Shown here: positions 36,859 to 45,995 of the stretch, in pieces
Numbering within the stretch: the first letter of the stretch is position 1
Layout of the letters: every line of letters begins with the position of its first letter
Source: Lysinibacillus timonensis
Lineage (GTDB): Bacteria > Bacillota > Bacilli > Bacillales_A > Planococcaceae
Assembly: GCF_900291985.1 (NCBI RefSeq)
Contig: NZ_LT985980.1
Location: forward strand, 310,001 to 374,000
DNA: 64,000 nt
Direction of reading: 5' to 3'
Notes under the pieces: generated by a model
Databases searched by the model: none
What the model saw: only the letters and a program-made list of their open reading frames with translations
What the model was told of the DNA's origin: nothing
Position numbers and translations under genes: made by a program

Positions 36859-37252
36859 AAGGTTCACCGTAATGTATCTAAATGGGTTTTCTTGAATATA
36901 AAGAATGATAAAATTAAAGCACCCTTTTGTTGACAATACAAATATTACTTAAGTAACCAGCAAAAATAAGTAAGCGGAGAATATTCCGTTATCTGCTGCA
37001 TGAAGCTTGTTTTGGGGGAAAATAAGGGAAGTTTTTCCGATTATCAAAGCCAAAATCCCCTAATTTCAGGTTTTCTGCGTCAATAGGAGTATTTTCTCCG
37101 TCTATATCGGCCCTTTTTAATACAATTTACAAAATAAGTGGAATTTTTCCGTCTATTTAACAGCTCGGATGCTTAACCTCATCCTCCAACCAAGGAAAGG
37201 ATTTGACTAAATCCTCATTCACTTATGATTAGGTTAACCGTAATATGTCTAA
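36859..37252. repeat. diverged direct repeats flanking element R3
   Basis: A 23-base stretch at 36859-36881 (AGGTTCACCGTAATGTATCT) recurs at 37230-37252 as AGGTTAACCGTAATATGTCT, with about four differences, and the similarity extends about eight bases to the left. The two copies sit on either side of R3. Confidence 0.45.
36968..37157. repeat. palindrome-array element R3 (most diverged)
   Basis: Four palindromes centred near 36980, 37033, 37094 and 37145, spacings about 52, 61 and 51 bp. The cores are CGGAGAATATTCCG, GGAAGTTTTTCCG, GGAGTATTTTCTCC and TGGAATTTTTCCG. The inter-palindrome sequence is unlike R2/R4, yet the spacing is kept. The 36742-37492 gap holds this element, the flanking repeats and the terminator of the chemoreceptor gene. 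Confidence 0.8.
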
Positions 37253-37256
37253 TAAA

Positions 37257-37293
37257 GAAAAAGCCTATCTCCGGTAAAGCAGAAGATAGACTT
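37257..37293 (-). terminator. terminator of the chemoreceptor gene
   Basis: On the minus strand the stem AAGTCTATCT / AGATAGGCTT is followed by TTTCTTTATT. It lies about 200 bases beyond the stop codon. The plus-strand frame over this region is therefore not taken as a gene. Confidence 0.65.
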
Positions 37294-37492
37294 GCAGTTT
37301 TATTTAGATCAAAATCCTTTGTTTTCTTTCATGCTTTGCAAAGATGTCACTTGGATGTCTTCTTTAAGAATATTTCCGTCTGCAAAATTACTTGGTTTAA
37401 CTACATTCGTTTGCCTAACATTGATTGTATAGAGAAAACAGTTCCAGTGAATGAAAGAAAACAAACCAAATCGGTGGTATTCAATGTGTTTC

Positions 37493-39184
37493 TTATACTT
37501 TAAACTTACTGATTAATACTTTTAAATCTTCTGCTGTATTCGATAATGCCTCAGCGGATGAAGCAATTTCTTCCATGGATGCGAGTTGTTCTTCTGCCGA
37601 TGCCGCTACATTCTGAGAATGCTCAGATGTTTGTTCAGATATGTTTATAAATCCCGATACAGTAACTGAAACATCTTGTGTACTTGCAGATATTTGTTCT
37701 GAAGTTGCAGCCATATCATTGGTTTGTTCTGTCAATCTCTCCATGTAGTCCAGAATTCCATCAAAGTTTTCTTTTGTTTTGTTAACAACCTCTAATCCCT
37801 CTCTTACATCTTTAAAGACTTGATCTATAGACTTGTTGGATCTATCCATATCTTCTTGGATCGTCTTAATAAGTGCTGAAATTTGTGAGGAAGATTGTTG
37901 GGATTGTTCAGCTAGCTTTCGGACTTCGTCTGCAACAACTGCAAATCCTTTACCATGTTCGCCAGCTCTTGCTGCTTCAATTGCTGCGTTTAAGGCTAAT
38001 AAATTGGTTTGATTAGCTATTTCAGTTATGACTTTTGTAATTTCCTCAATTTCTTGGGAACGATGTTCAAGTGTCTTTATTACCTCTCCACTTGCTGTAA
38101 CAGAAAGATGAATTTCATTTATTTGTTTAACAGTATTCTCTACAAAATGTCCGCCCTCTTTTGCCTTTTCGGCAGCATGTGTACTTACTTCCGAAACTAT
38201 GGCAGCACTTTTGGCAATGGATTGTATACCACTTGTGACTTCTTCAAGAGCAGATGCACTTTGCTGTACACTCATCGTAGATTTCTCCGCTCCATTTGCT
38301 ACCTGTTGAATAGATTCTGTAATTGTTTCTGTAGCGACACTTGTTTGTTCTGAACTTGCTGTTAGTTGTTCAGAAGAAGATGCAAGTTGTTCGGAAGTTA
38401 AGATTACCTCATTCATCATCAATTTAAGGCTTTCAGTCATTTGGTTATAACTTCTGGACAAAGAACCCAATTCGTCACTGGATCTATCATCAATTTTTGT
38501 TGTAAAGTTACCGTCCCCTGCCAATTCTAGAGCATTTGTAAGTTTCGATAGTCTCTTTTTCATTTTTCGCGTAAACAAATAGACTGCCACAAAAGCGAGA
38601 CCTATCATTATTATTAAAACAACAATAAACTTTGTAAAGAATGTAGATAATATATTATTAATAATCTCTTGAGAAGAGCCAGCATAAAAAATACCTATAA
38701 TTTCTCCAGAAGAATTTTTTAAGGGCATGTAGGCAGTTTGATACATATTCCCTGCTACATTAGCTTCTCCATAATAGTTTTCCCCGTTTTTCAGAACCGC
38801 ATTAACTACCTCGGCCGAGGCTTGTGTTCCAACCGCGCGCTCACCATTAGTCATTACATTGGTTGCTATTCGAGTATCACCTAGAAAAATGGTAACAGTA
38901 TCTCCTGTATCTTCCCCAATTTTATCTACTATTTCATAATTGTCATTTATTAGCGTTGTTCCTTTGTATAGTTGATTATCTATTACTTCCCAATCTCCAG
39001 GGTACTTATTATCAATATACCTATAAGCAAGTTTTATATCTCCTTTTGCTTTCTCTGTAGCAAACTCTTCTATCCCATCTGTAATCTCTTGTTTTACTAC
39101 AAATCCAATAACGAAAGATAAAACGGCTATAACTGCTATTATAATTATGTTTATTTTTGTTCCTAATTTTAATTTCGGATTCAT
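37493..39184 (-). CDS. methyl-accepting chemotaxis protein with extracellular Cache-type sensor
   Basis: 563 residues. Membrane helix 1 ([18 protein letters not shown]), extracellular Cache-type sensor (about 40-185; [33 protein letters not shown]), helix 2 ([19 protein letters not shown]), HAMP linker and a long coiled-coil signalling domain with the conserved hairpin tip [27 protein letters not shown] lies before the ATG at 39184. The ligand is not known; the sensor type typically binds small organic acids. There are no other chemotaxis genes nearby. Confidence 0.93.
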   Translation of the reverse strand: MNPKLKLGTKINIIIIAVIAVLSFVIGFVVKQEITDGIEEFATEKAKGDIKLAYRYIDNKYPGDWEVIDNQLYKGTTLINDNYEIVDKIGEDTGDTVTIFLGDTRIATNVMTNGERAVGTQASAEVVNAVLKNGENYYGEANVAGNMYQTAYMPLKNSSGEIIGIFYAGSSQEIINNILSTFFTKFIVVLIIMIGLAFVAVYLFTRKMKKRLSKLTNALELAGDGNFTTKIDDRSSDELGSLSRSYNQMTESLKLMMNEVILTSEQLASSSEQLTASSEQTSVATETITESIQQVANGAEKSTMSVQQSASALEEVTSGIQSIAKSAAIVSEVSTHAAEKAKEGGHFVENTVKQINEIHLSVTASGEVIKTLEHRSQEIEEITKVITEIANQTNLLALNAAIEAARAGEHGKGFAVVADEVRKLAEQSQQSSSQISALIKTIQEDMDRSNKSIDQVFKDVREGLEVVNKTKENFDGILDYMERLTEQTNDMAATSEQISASTQDVSVTVSGFINISEQTSEHSQNVAASAEEQLASMEEIASSAEALSNTAEDLKVLISKFKV

Positions 39185-39630
39185 AATCCTTCCCATTAAT
39201 ACCCTCATCTCTTATCGATTAGTTAACCTATTGGTGTCATATGAGTATTATCGGTTTTACAATTTTATTGTTGATACTATAAAAACTCTAAGCTGCAGTT
39301 TTATTATAAATATATAGAACCAATAACGTTTGTAATTTAGCTCTCCTAAATAAACGCTATTTCTTACAAAAGCTCATTCCATATTCGCTCTTTCGTTCTT
39401 ACTTTTTCGAAATCAAATTCCCCCTGGAAATACTGTTAACTCAGCGTTTTTCTATGTTTTTCATATGCCACAAAACTTGTATTTGGGAACGTTATTTTAG
39501 ATGATTCTGCATGTTTTATAAAACTTTTGCGAACTATGGTATGTTGAATTTAGAGGCGCTTATTCAACAATCGCGCCCATTTGATCAACTGGATTACTCA
39601 CACTTAGGCATTCAGGTTAAGCTCCAAATA

Positions 39631-39824
39631 TATAAGTAACCGGAAAAATTCCGCTTAATTAGAAATTAGAATAAAAAATAGCTGAAATAGACGGAGATAT
39701 TCCGCTTATCGACTCGAAAAAGGCGAAAATGGAGGATTTTCCTCTGCATAGTCGGAAAATTTCCCCTTATGTAGCCCAGAATAAAGGTGCATTCGGCATT
39801 TAACCGGAAAAACTCCGCTTATTT
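39631..39824. repeat. palindrome-array element R4
   Basis: Four palindromes centred near 39647, 39698, 39759 and 39811, spacings 51, 61 and 52 bp. The cores are CGGAAAAATTCCG, CGGAGATATTCCG, CGGAAAATTTCCC and CGGAAAAACTCCG. It is nearly identical to R2 over about 190 bases, for example sharing AAATGGAGGATTTT and TAGTCGGAAAATTTCCCC. The rest of the 39185-40229 gap is non-coding and holds two GGCGC-type hairpins near 39930 and 40165. Confidence 0.88.
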
Positions 39825-40229
39825 CACTTTCATCAATTTAATTAATGCTTAAAAATGCTTTGGCGAACCACTTATCATCAATCAAAAAAATCTCCACAAT
39901 CTCGCCCTATTGCTGAAAAAGGCACCATTCTTTATTAGAATGGCGCCCGTTAATTGAACAAAGTTTAGTTGGACAAGATTTCTCCCTTGACGAAGTACTT
40001 TCTGGAACATTTGAAGGATCTATTAGATAGACACTTTTCTAGAGTTAATCCTGTGTTATTTTCACCTAAAAGGTTGCTATAATTTAGTAGACTTATTTTG
40101 TGTATGCTTCCGTACCCTTAGATTTAACATATATCCAGTTTTTTAGTTTGGCTCTTTAATTTAAAAAGACGCCTTTCTAATAAAACGCTGCATCCATGTT
40201 GAAGAATTTTATTCAGTAAAAAAGACCTA

Positions 40230-40613
40230 TTAGTTTAAAAGCTGAAAAATTTTCATTATAGCCCATATCGTTATCATAACCCAGATGAATACTATGATTG
40301 ATCCGGCTATCCAATTCTTCGGCTTACCCTTTTTCAACAACTCTTCTGCCTTATCTTCACAATCGGATAGCACTTCTTTGGGCATCATTTTTAAAGCAAA
40401 CATAACACCTAGTGGGACAATTAGGATATCATCTATATAGCCAAGTATCGGTATGAAATCAGGTATTAAATCAATTGGACTAAGTGCGTATGCTACAACA
40501 CAAGCAGTAAAAACCTTTACAAACAAAGGTACTCTTTCATCTTTATAAGCGAAATAAAGCAAAAATATCTGTCGCTTTAAATTCTTCGCCCAAGCCTTCA
40601 ATTTATTAAACAT
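40230..40613 (-). CDS. YkvA-family (DUF1232) membrane protein
   Basis: 127 residues. The diagnostic DUF1232 segment is AYALSPIDLIPDFIPILGYIDDI-type (residues about 40-62), with the preceding helix VPLFVKVFTACVV. There is a C-terminal membrane helix (GSIIVFIWVMITIWAIMKI). The family's function is unknown. TAGGAGAAAAA precedes the ATG. Single gene. Confidence 0.9.
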   Translation of the reverse strand: MFNKLKAWAKNLKRQIFLLYFAYKDERVPLFVKVFTACVVAYALSPIDLIPDFIPILGYIDDILIVPLGVMFALKMMPKEVLSDCEDKAEELLKKGKPKNWIAGSIIVFIWVMITIWAIMKIFQLLN

Positions 40614-40920
40614 TTTTTCTCCTAATAAAAACTAAGATAAGTTTAATCACTTACATGAAAAGCGAGAATTCCTCTAAAATTACGTCCTTTTATAAGTAAC
40701 TTAGCGATATTCATCGTTACCAAGCAATGGTTATTGTGTCTGCTTCAACGAATTCTATTACAAATTTGGGTGATGGGCTAAATACATACTGTGGATAGGC
40801 ATCTTCTGCGGCTAGTTCCATAATATTATCAATAATTTTTGAGAATGGCATCTTTTAACCCTATCGATTTTTGTTCAACTTCATTGCCCTTAAATCCAAG
40901 TAGCCCCGTTAATTGAGCAA

Positions 40921-41823
40921 CTATGCGTACCCACCTTTGGACTCTGGAAGGGATTTATACTCATCTTTACTCTTTATTATATTAAAAATATAATTTCTCA
41001 ACTCAATTAACTGTTTTGCATCATTCGTTGGTTCGCAGTATTCCCCTGAAATAAAATGTGTTATCGTTTCACCGTTGATCATTATTTTCCACGCATCTTC
41101 TTCATATGGTTCTTGAACGCAAAGGGCTCCGTTTATAGGTTCAGGTGTTAAATCTTTCATTTCAGCAATATTAATATCTCGCATTTTTCCATAAATATCT
41201 TTCATTTCTTCTTCTGTTAAGGTTAACTCAGTACTTGCAGTCCCATCCGCTATTAAATCCTTAGTCACTGTCCCCTCATATGTATTCAGTTCATTTCTTT
41301 TTTGAACGCCGAACCGAATTGAGAAATCAAAATCACTTGGCATTTCTTTTGGCATATTTCGAGTAGTGGAGTTGATTATCTGTTCGTTATCTTCACTTTC
41401 GACTAATTCAATTTCGTTGGTTTGTGGAATGTACTTATACTTCCAGTAGCTTTTCACGTCTCCTTCATTGGTTTCCCATTCTTGTATAAGAGTTATAAAA
41501 TAATCTGCTGATGATTCCTCTATCCACATTTCCGAATTTTCATTGTTTGGATCAGTGGTAATTGTTGGTCCGTGTGAATTTACATCTGTTTTTGATGTGT
41601 ACGTTACTGTATAAGTATTTTCTCCGTTTACATAGTCTTCTGTTATAGAATCATTTGCATTCAATTTTGGAAAATCAGGATGCTTTTTTAAAGCTTCAGT
41701 TATCATTTCGAAATCATAGTTATGAAGCGAACTATTTGTTGCTACATTTTGAGATTTGTGTTCTTGAGAACATCCAACCAATGCAAAACTTATGATGGTG
41801 AATAAAATAAAAATATTTCTCAT
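40921..41823 (-). CDS. hypothetical lipoprotein (300 aa)
   Basis: Signal peptide and lipobox in MRNIFILFTIISFALVGC, so the protein is membrane-anchored outside. It is rich in Asp, Glu, Thr and Asn. Near 160-260 there is a region with RFGVQKRNELNTYEGTVTKD and LTLTEEEMKDIYGKMRDI that looks like small secreted Bacillus lipoproteins of unknown role. GGGGG lies before the ATG. No family was recognised. A 307-base gap (40614-40920) upstream of the YkvA gene holds nothing recognised. Confidence 0.75.
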   Translation of the reverse strand: MRNIFILFTIISFALVGCSQEHKSQNVATNSSLHNYDFEMITEALKKHPDFPKLNANDSITEDYVNGENTYTVTYTSKTDVNSHGPTITTDPNNENSEMWIEESSADYFITLIQEWETNEGDVKSYWKYKYIPQTNEIELVESEDNEQIINSTTRNMPKEMPSDFDFSIRFGVQKRNELNTYEGTVTKDLIADGTASTELTLTEEEMKDIYGKMRDINIAEMKDLTPEPINGALCVQEPYEEDAWKIMINGETITHFISGEYCEPTNDAKQLIELRNYIFNIIKSKDEYKSLPESKGGYA

Positions 41824-41999
41824 TAAATACCCCCTTTTTAATTAGTCCATATACTAAAATAAAAGTTTCAATTTTTTTCTTCAAATAACCTAAACATTCG
41901 TTAAATATTTTAAAATCCTTTTATAATTACTTATTAAAAGATAAAATCAATTAAATCGTAAAAAATAGCAAATAATTCAACCAATATTTTCTTAAATTG

Positions 42000-42036
42000 A
42001 AAAAGGGATGTCTTTTAAATCTTAAGACAATCCCAG
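42000..42036 (-). terminator. terminator after the ald fragment
   Basis: Stem GGGATTGTCTT / AAGACATCCC with an AT-rich loop, then TTTTTC on the minus strand. It would end the transcript of the dehydrogenase gene at 42292-43191. Confidence 0.7.
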
Positions 42037-42044
42037 TTTTCATA

Positions 42045-42311
42045 TTATTTTACTTGTAGCTCTAATTCCTTTTCAAGTGCTTTTTCAACAGTCACATAGT
42101 GATAGCCGAGGTCCTTTGCAATTACTTTATGTGTAACAAAACCTTTCGCGATATTGACTCCGTGTTTTAATCCTTCATTATCAAATATCGCTTTGCAAAC
42201 ACCTTTATTGGAAATTTGAAGAGCATAAGGTACATTTAAATGAAAATGCGTACATTGGCTAAATAACTTTACTAAATGATTAAAGTACAGTTTAAATTGA
42301 ACTATTTGCAA
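42045..42311 (-). pseudogene. ald: alanine dehydrogenase C-terminal fragment
   Basis: Only about the last 70 residues of an alanine dehydrogenase remain, out of about 370. VPYALQISNKGVCKAI, HGVNIAKGFVTHKVIAKD and YHYVTVEKALEKEL match the Ald C-terminus. The first part (QLFKLYFNHLVKLFSQC-like) is not Ald and reflects the junction. The NAD domain and catalytic residues are gone, so it cannot be active. The fragment overlaps the end of the beta-hydroxyacid dehydrogenase gene by 20 bases. Confidence 0.75.
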
Positions 42312-43191
42312 GCTCTTGATCTAGTAATTTGTATAGTGCTTGTGTTCCTTTGTTTTCTTCACCTTGATTTGCAAGTTCATCATAGAGGGATTTAGCTAGT
42401 GCTAATCCAGGTGTTTTCATTCCCATTTCTTTTGCCGATTCAAGAGCAATGCCCATATCTTTGATAAAATGTTTAATATAGAAACCAGGTTCAAAGTCCC
42501 CTTTAATCATTCGAGGAGCCAGGTTACTAAGTGACCAACTTCCAGCAGCCCCTGTCTCAATGCTTTGTAGTACCGTTGTTGGATCAAGTCCTGATTTTTT
42601 TGCATAAATCATAGCTTCACAAACACCGATCATATTCGAAGCAATAGCAATTTGATTGCACATTTTTGTGTGCTGTCCAGAACCCGCTGGACCCTGTAAA
42701 ACGATATTCTTGCCCATTAATTCTAAGACAGGTTTCACGGCTTCAAAATCACCGTGTTCTCCACCGATCATAATCGCTAATTGAGCGTTTCGTGCCCCAA
42801 TATCCCCACCGGACACAGGTGCATCTAAAGCATGTATCTGTTTTTCTTTAGCAGCCTCATAAATCTTTTGAGCCAATAGTGGACTTGATGTGGTCATGTC
42901 AATTACATATGTTCCCGGCTTAGCATGTTTTAAAATACCTTGCTCTCCAAAATATATCTCTTCTACATCCCGTGGATATCCCACCATTGTAATAATAATG
43001 TTTGCTTCAGAAGCAATTTCAGCTACTGTTTCCTTCCAAATGGCTCCTTGTTCAATTAACTCTTTTGCTCGATCCGGAGTTCGATTATATACTAGCGTTT
43101 TATAACCACCCTTAATCAGGTGACCTGCCATACTTTTACCCATTACGCCTGTTCCAATAAATCCTATAGTTGACTGTTTTGTTTTACACAT
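42292..43191 (-). CDS. beta-hydroxyacid dehydrogenase (3-hydroxyisobutyrate dehydrogenase family)
   Basis: NAD(P)-dependent dehydrogenase of 299 residues. Cofactor motif IGFIGTGVMGKSMAGHL at the N-terminus, substrate loop DAPVSGG at 123-129, and catalytic Lys176 with Asn179 in GQHTKMCNQ. The family oxidises 3-hydroxyisobutyrate, tartronate semialdehyde-type compounds or related beta-hydroxy acids. TAGGAG precedes the ATG. The leader carries a ZTP riboswitch with a terminator, which ties it to one-carbon or purine state. Confidence 0.92.
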   Translation of the reverse strand: MCKTKQSTIGFIGTGVMGKSMAGHLIKGGYKTLVYNRTPDRAKELIEQGAIWKETVAEIASEANIIITMVGYPRDVEEIYFGEQGILKHAKPGTYVIDMTTSSPLLAQKIYEAAKEKQIHALDAPVSGGDIGARNAQLAIMIGGEHGDFEAVKPVLELMGKNIVLQGPAGSGQHTKMCNQIAIASNMIGVCEAMIYAKKSGLDPTTVLQSIETGAAGSWSLSNLAPRMIKGDFEPGFYIKHFIKDMGIALESAKEMGMKTPGLALAKSLYDELANQGEENKGTQALYKLLDQELANSSI

Positions 43192-43217
43192 CTTGCTTCA
43201 TCTCCTAAAATCATTTT

Positions 43218-43335
43218 GGGAAAATAAAAAAAGTATCTGATTTAAATGATCAAATACTTTTGCCCAGGCGTACGACTTTTATAGAACTATACGCTCCCTC
43301 GTGGTACTCCACGCTCCGCCAGTTACGTATAGATA
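43218..43335 (-). promoter_or_regulatory. ZTP (pfl motif) riboswitch with intrinsic terminator
   Basis: Read on the minus strand: P1 arms CTATACG...CGTATAG enclose AACTGGCG, a GTGGAGTACCAC hairpin and GGGAGCG. The conserved CGCCTGGGC follows at 43262-43270, pairing with GGCG in the expected pseudoknot. Then comes a perfect terminator stem AAGTATTTGAT / ATCAGATACTT and seven T (43224-43260). This is the pfl/ZTP pattern, which senses ZMP/ZTP and normally switches folate and purine genes on. The terminator ends 26 bases before the dehydrogenase start. Confidence 0.85.
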
Positions 43336-43677
43336 TTTCCACATTTAACCATATTATAAAAACATTTTTACAAAAAGTCCAGTGTTCTGTAAATTTAGCA
43401 AATTTTTATAATGAATCATTTTCCAAATTCATGCAGATCTTTAGTTTATATAGATATTTTCTCGAGATTTACTATACAATTAACTGATACATAAAGGCCC
43501 TTAACAAAAAGAATGAGTATAATTACTGCTGCAGAATGCTCCCGATTGTAAATTAGCTACTCCAAAAATAATTTACAAATTTCAGTAAGAACTAAAATCA
43601 ACTAATTATTAAAATCCAAACAAAAACAGTGTCTTTTATGTTAAAATCTACATAAAATGCGTTTCAAGGTGATATGT

Positions 43678-43866
43678 GTGAAAATTATTATTAAATACTT
43701 CTATATTTTTCTTTTCGTCTTAGTGTTTTTACTTGCAACAGTTTTTGATTATTTCCAACATGCTAAATGGAATTTTCTTGAAAATTTATTCTATGCTTCC
43801 TGTATCGTAATTGCTTTGGCGTTGGTAAGATTACTACTAAGAAGTAAGGAGAAAGATGAGGAATAA
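43678..43866 (+). CDS. small membrane protein (62 aa)
   Basis: Two hydrophobic segments: YFYIFLFVLVFLLATVF and NLFYASCIVIALALVRLLL, with a charged tail RSKEKDEE. A GTG at 43678 is preferred, because AAGGTGAT lies 4-5 bases upstream; the ATG at 43657 has no site. No family was recognised. Confidence 0.5.
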   Translation: MKIIIKYFYIFLFVLVFLLATVFDYFQHAKWNFLENLFYASCIVIALALVRLLLRSKEKDEE

Positions 43867-43910
43867 CACACAAAAATAGACGGTACGAATCGGCTTTTTA
43901 CTACACAATT

Positions 43911-44108
43911 TTACCTTCTTTCATCGTTTTCTAATTCCTTTTCAATTTCTTCATCACTAATCGTTATGATTTCCTCTTTAACTCCATATTTCTTTATTAT
44001 TATTTGGCCTACCTCTGACTTATTAATGGCATCCTTTACTGCAGTATAAATTACTACGTACAATATAATTAAACCAACAATCCATAAAGATAGAGCTTCC
44101 CAAGTCAT
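43911..44108 (-). CDS. small membrane protein with acidic tail (65 aa)
   Basis: One membrane helix (ALSLWIVGLIILYVVIYTAV) and a cytoplasmic acidic tail (EIITISDEEIEKELEN). GGGGGG lies directly before the ATG at 44108. Longer upstream frames lack a site. No family was recognised. Confidence 0.6.
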   Translation of the reverse strand: MTWEALSLWIVGLIILYVVIYTAVKDAINKSEVGQIIIKKYGVKEEIITISDEEIEKELENDERR

Positions 44109-44325
44109 GTTTTCCCCCCATTGAATGTTTTTTACTAAATTAACATCCCTGTTAGTTTCAGGAATTTTCTTCACGTACTTATCTAGATTCTAACATAAAT
44201 ATCCAACTTCTTATGAGCTATGGCCCTTAACATGAATAAAAGCGCAATTCTTGTAAAGAATTGCGCCTGCTATTTAGATACTGAACTTAAGCCTTCCGTT
44301 ATTTTATTTCAAAGTTCTAGGGGGC

Positions 44326-45246
44326 TTACTCTCCCACCATACCGTCGCCATCACGATCGTCCATATAGGGGTATAACCAATGATCATTCGTTATTGGCAT
44401 ACTAAAACCTGCTGCTTTTGCTTCTTTAATCGTTACCTGACCATTACCGTTTGTATCAATACTGGAAATATCACTATTTGTATTTGAATTAGTTGATTTA
44501 GAAGGCTCACTGCCTGTTAAACCAAGTGATGCGTTTACTTCATCTGGGTTCACATTGTCAAATGAATCAACGATCTGGTTACCCATTAACGTATAGGTAT
44601 ACTGATAACTTGAAGGGATCTGTGTTTTCGTATTTGGATATGTGATAATGGCTTCAAAATTTGTAACTCCACCTGCTTTACGGATTGCATCTTCCATATA
44701 AGCTTGATCACCATGTCGGTTAAGCGTACTATCTTGTGGAGTAATATTATAAGCATTCGACACCCCACCGAGAGAATCGGCAATGATGTGTCCTTCGTCT
44801 AAAACATCACTTTCGACACCAGGTACCTTTGCCTCATCAGAATAGTATCTGCCAGACGATAATACAGGTTCATTACGGTCATCTTGTAGAATGATTTCGT
44901 CAGCAATGACACGTACTAGTTGCCCGTATTCATTCGTAAATGCCCAATATTCGCGGTCCCCATAACCAATGTTAACGACCACGTTCGGTTCACGAGATCC
45001 AGACAAATCACCACCATCTACGTCAATCAGCTTATATCCTGTAAAAAGTTCATTATTTGGTTGTGTTGGTGTTTCCTCTACTACTGGTTCATCAACAACC
45101 GTAGTAACCGTTTCTTTTTTTTCAACTGTGGTAACTTCTTGTGGATTTGTTTCTCCATCTGTAACAGATGCATTTTCTACGTTGGTACAACCAACCGTAA
45201 AGATAGTCATTAAAAGTAAGCTTAAATAATTCATTTTCTTTTTCAT
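44326..45246 (-). CDS. lipoprotein DNA/RNA non-specific endonuclease with EF-hand-like calcium motifs
   Basis: 306 residues. Signal peptide with lipobox (LLLMTIFTVGCTN), a Thr/Glu-rich linker, then a nuclease domain with the active-site stretch LDEGHIIADSLGG and ITPQDSTLNRHGDQAYMED (the DRGH-type motif of the NucA/EndA group, with Asn and Glu ligands). The C-terminal part has two Asp-rich calcium loops: DTNGNGQVT and the final DDRDGDGMVGE, like EF-hand and excalibur modules. It is an extracellular, surface-anchored nuclease, likely for nutrient uptake or DNA processing. Confidence 0.85.
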   Translation of the reverse strand: MKKKMNYLSLLLMTIFTVGCTNVENASVTDGETNPQEVTTVEKKETVTTVVDEPVVEETPTQPNNELFTGYKLIDVDGGDLSGSREPNVVVNIGYGDREYWAFTNEYGQLVRVIADEIILQDDRNEPVLSSGRYYSDEAKVPGVESDVLDEGHIIADSLGGVSNAYNITPQDSTLNRHGDQAYMEDAIRKAGGVTNFEAIITYPNTKTQIPSSYQYTYTLMGNQIVDSFDNVNPDEVNASLGLTGSEPSKSTNSNTNSDISSIDTNGNGQVTIKEAKAAGFSMPITNDHWLYPYMDDRDGDGMVGE

Positions 45247-45551
45247 CTTTGGACTCTCCTATACTAGTTTCATATTGATCATTTGCAATCTGGAAAGTTA
45301 ACATAGATTAGTTAGTAACCTATCGAAAATAGGAAATTCCAAGATATACTTTACTTTACCATAAAATGATCCGTTCCTCTGTATAGGTTTACTAAATTAA
45401 ATCGCCCATAAATGAAAAGTGATTGAATATTCCTTCAAGAATTGTACTCTTTAATGGAAAAACTAACGCATAATCTAAGTCTGGATCTTGATAGTTTTTT
45501 AAATTAGCACACATAAAGGAGCTACCTAAAAGCATCTTCTATTGTTAGGAA

Positions 45552-45767
45552 CTAAAGACTATCCATGTTGTTTTTATACTTTTGATATCTACACCATAAA
45601 TCAATTAGATAAATAATTGTAAGTATAACAGGCAAGATGATTCTAATAAATAATCCTTCACCATACATGAACACGACATAATATAATAAGCCTAGTGCTA
45701 ATAATCCTGTCCATAACGACCTTATCAATTTTTGCTTATTTGTTAATTCCTCAAAAAAGAACTTCAT
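45552..45767 (-). CDS. small hypothetical membrane protein (71 aa)
   Basis: Two helices (LWTGLLALGLLYYVVFMYG and LFIRIILPVILTIIYLIDLW) between charged ends. GGAAGGGG lies before the ATG. No family was recognised. The gap 45247-45551 upstream of the nuclease gene's end side shows only AT-rich sequence. Confidence 0.55.
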   Translation of the reverse strand: MKFFFEELTNKQKLIRSLWTGLLALGLLYYVVFMYGEGLFIRIILPVILTIIYLIDLWCRYQKYKNNMDSL

Positions 45768-45995
45768 TATTTTACCCCTTCCAATAATGGTTTCCTTATT
45801 GAATAATACTTTCTAGTAGTTTAGAGTGCTTTACTTCACGATCTTACCTTGAATTTTAACATAAATATCCAACAAATTGATCTAGCTCACTAACGAAAAA
45901 AGCCACGTTCCTAATGAAACGCGTCCTTTAATGGTATAACTGACTTAATACTTATGTACTTATAATGTTAATGGTCCCCTTTAAAATCTACTCCG

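Noticed and set aside
37225..37503. 92-aa plus-strand frame
   Set aside because: No ribosome binding site, lies over the trailer and terminator of the chemoreceptor gene, no family resemblance.
43218..43335. T-box leader
   Set aside because: TGGAGTACCACG faintly recalls the antiterminator, but the CGCCTGGGC and the pseudoknot fit ZTP and no specifier loop or TGGNACCGCG bulge is seen.
44969..45229. Plus-strand frames of 86-97 aa over the nuclease leader
   Set aside because: Mirror of the low-complexity Thr/Val/Glu linker; no start signals.
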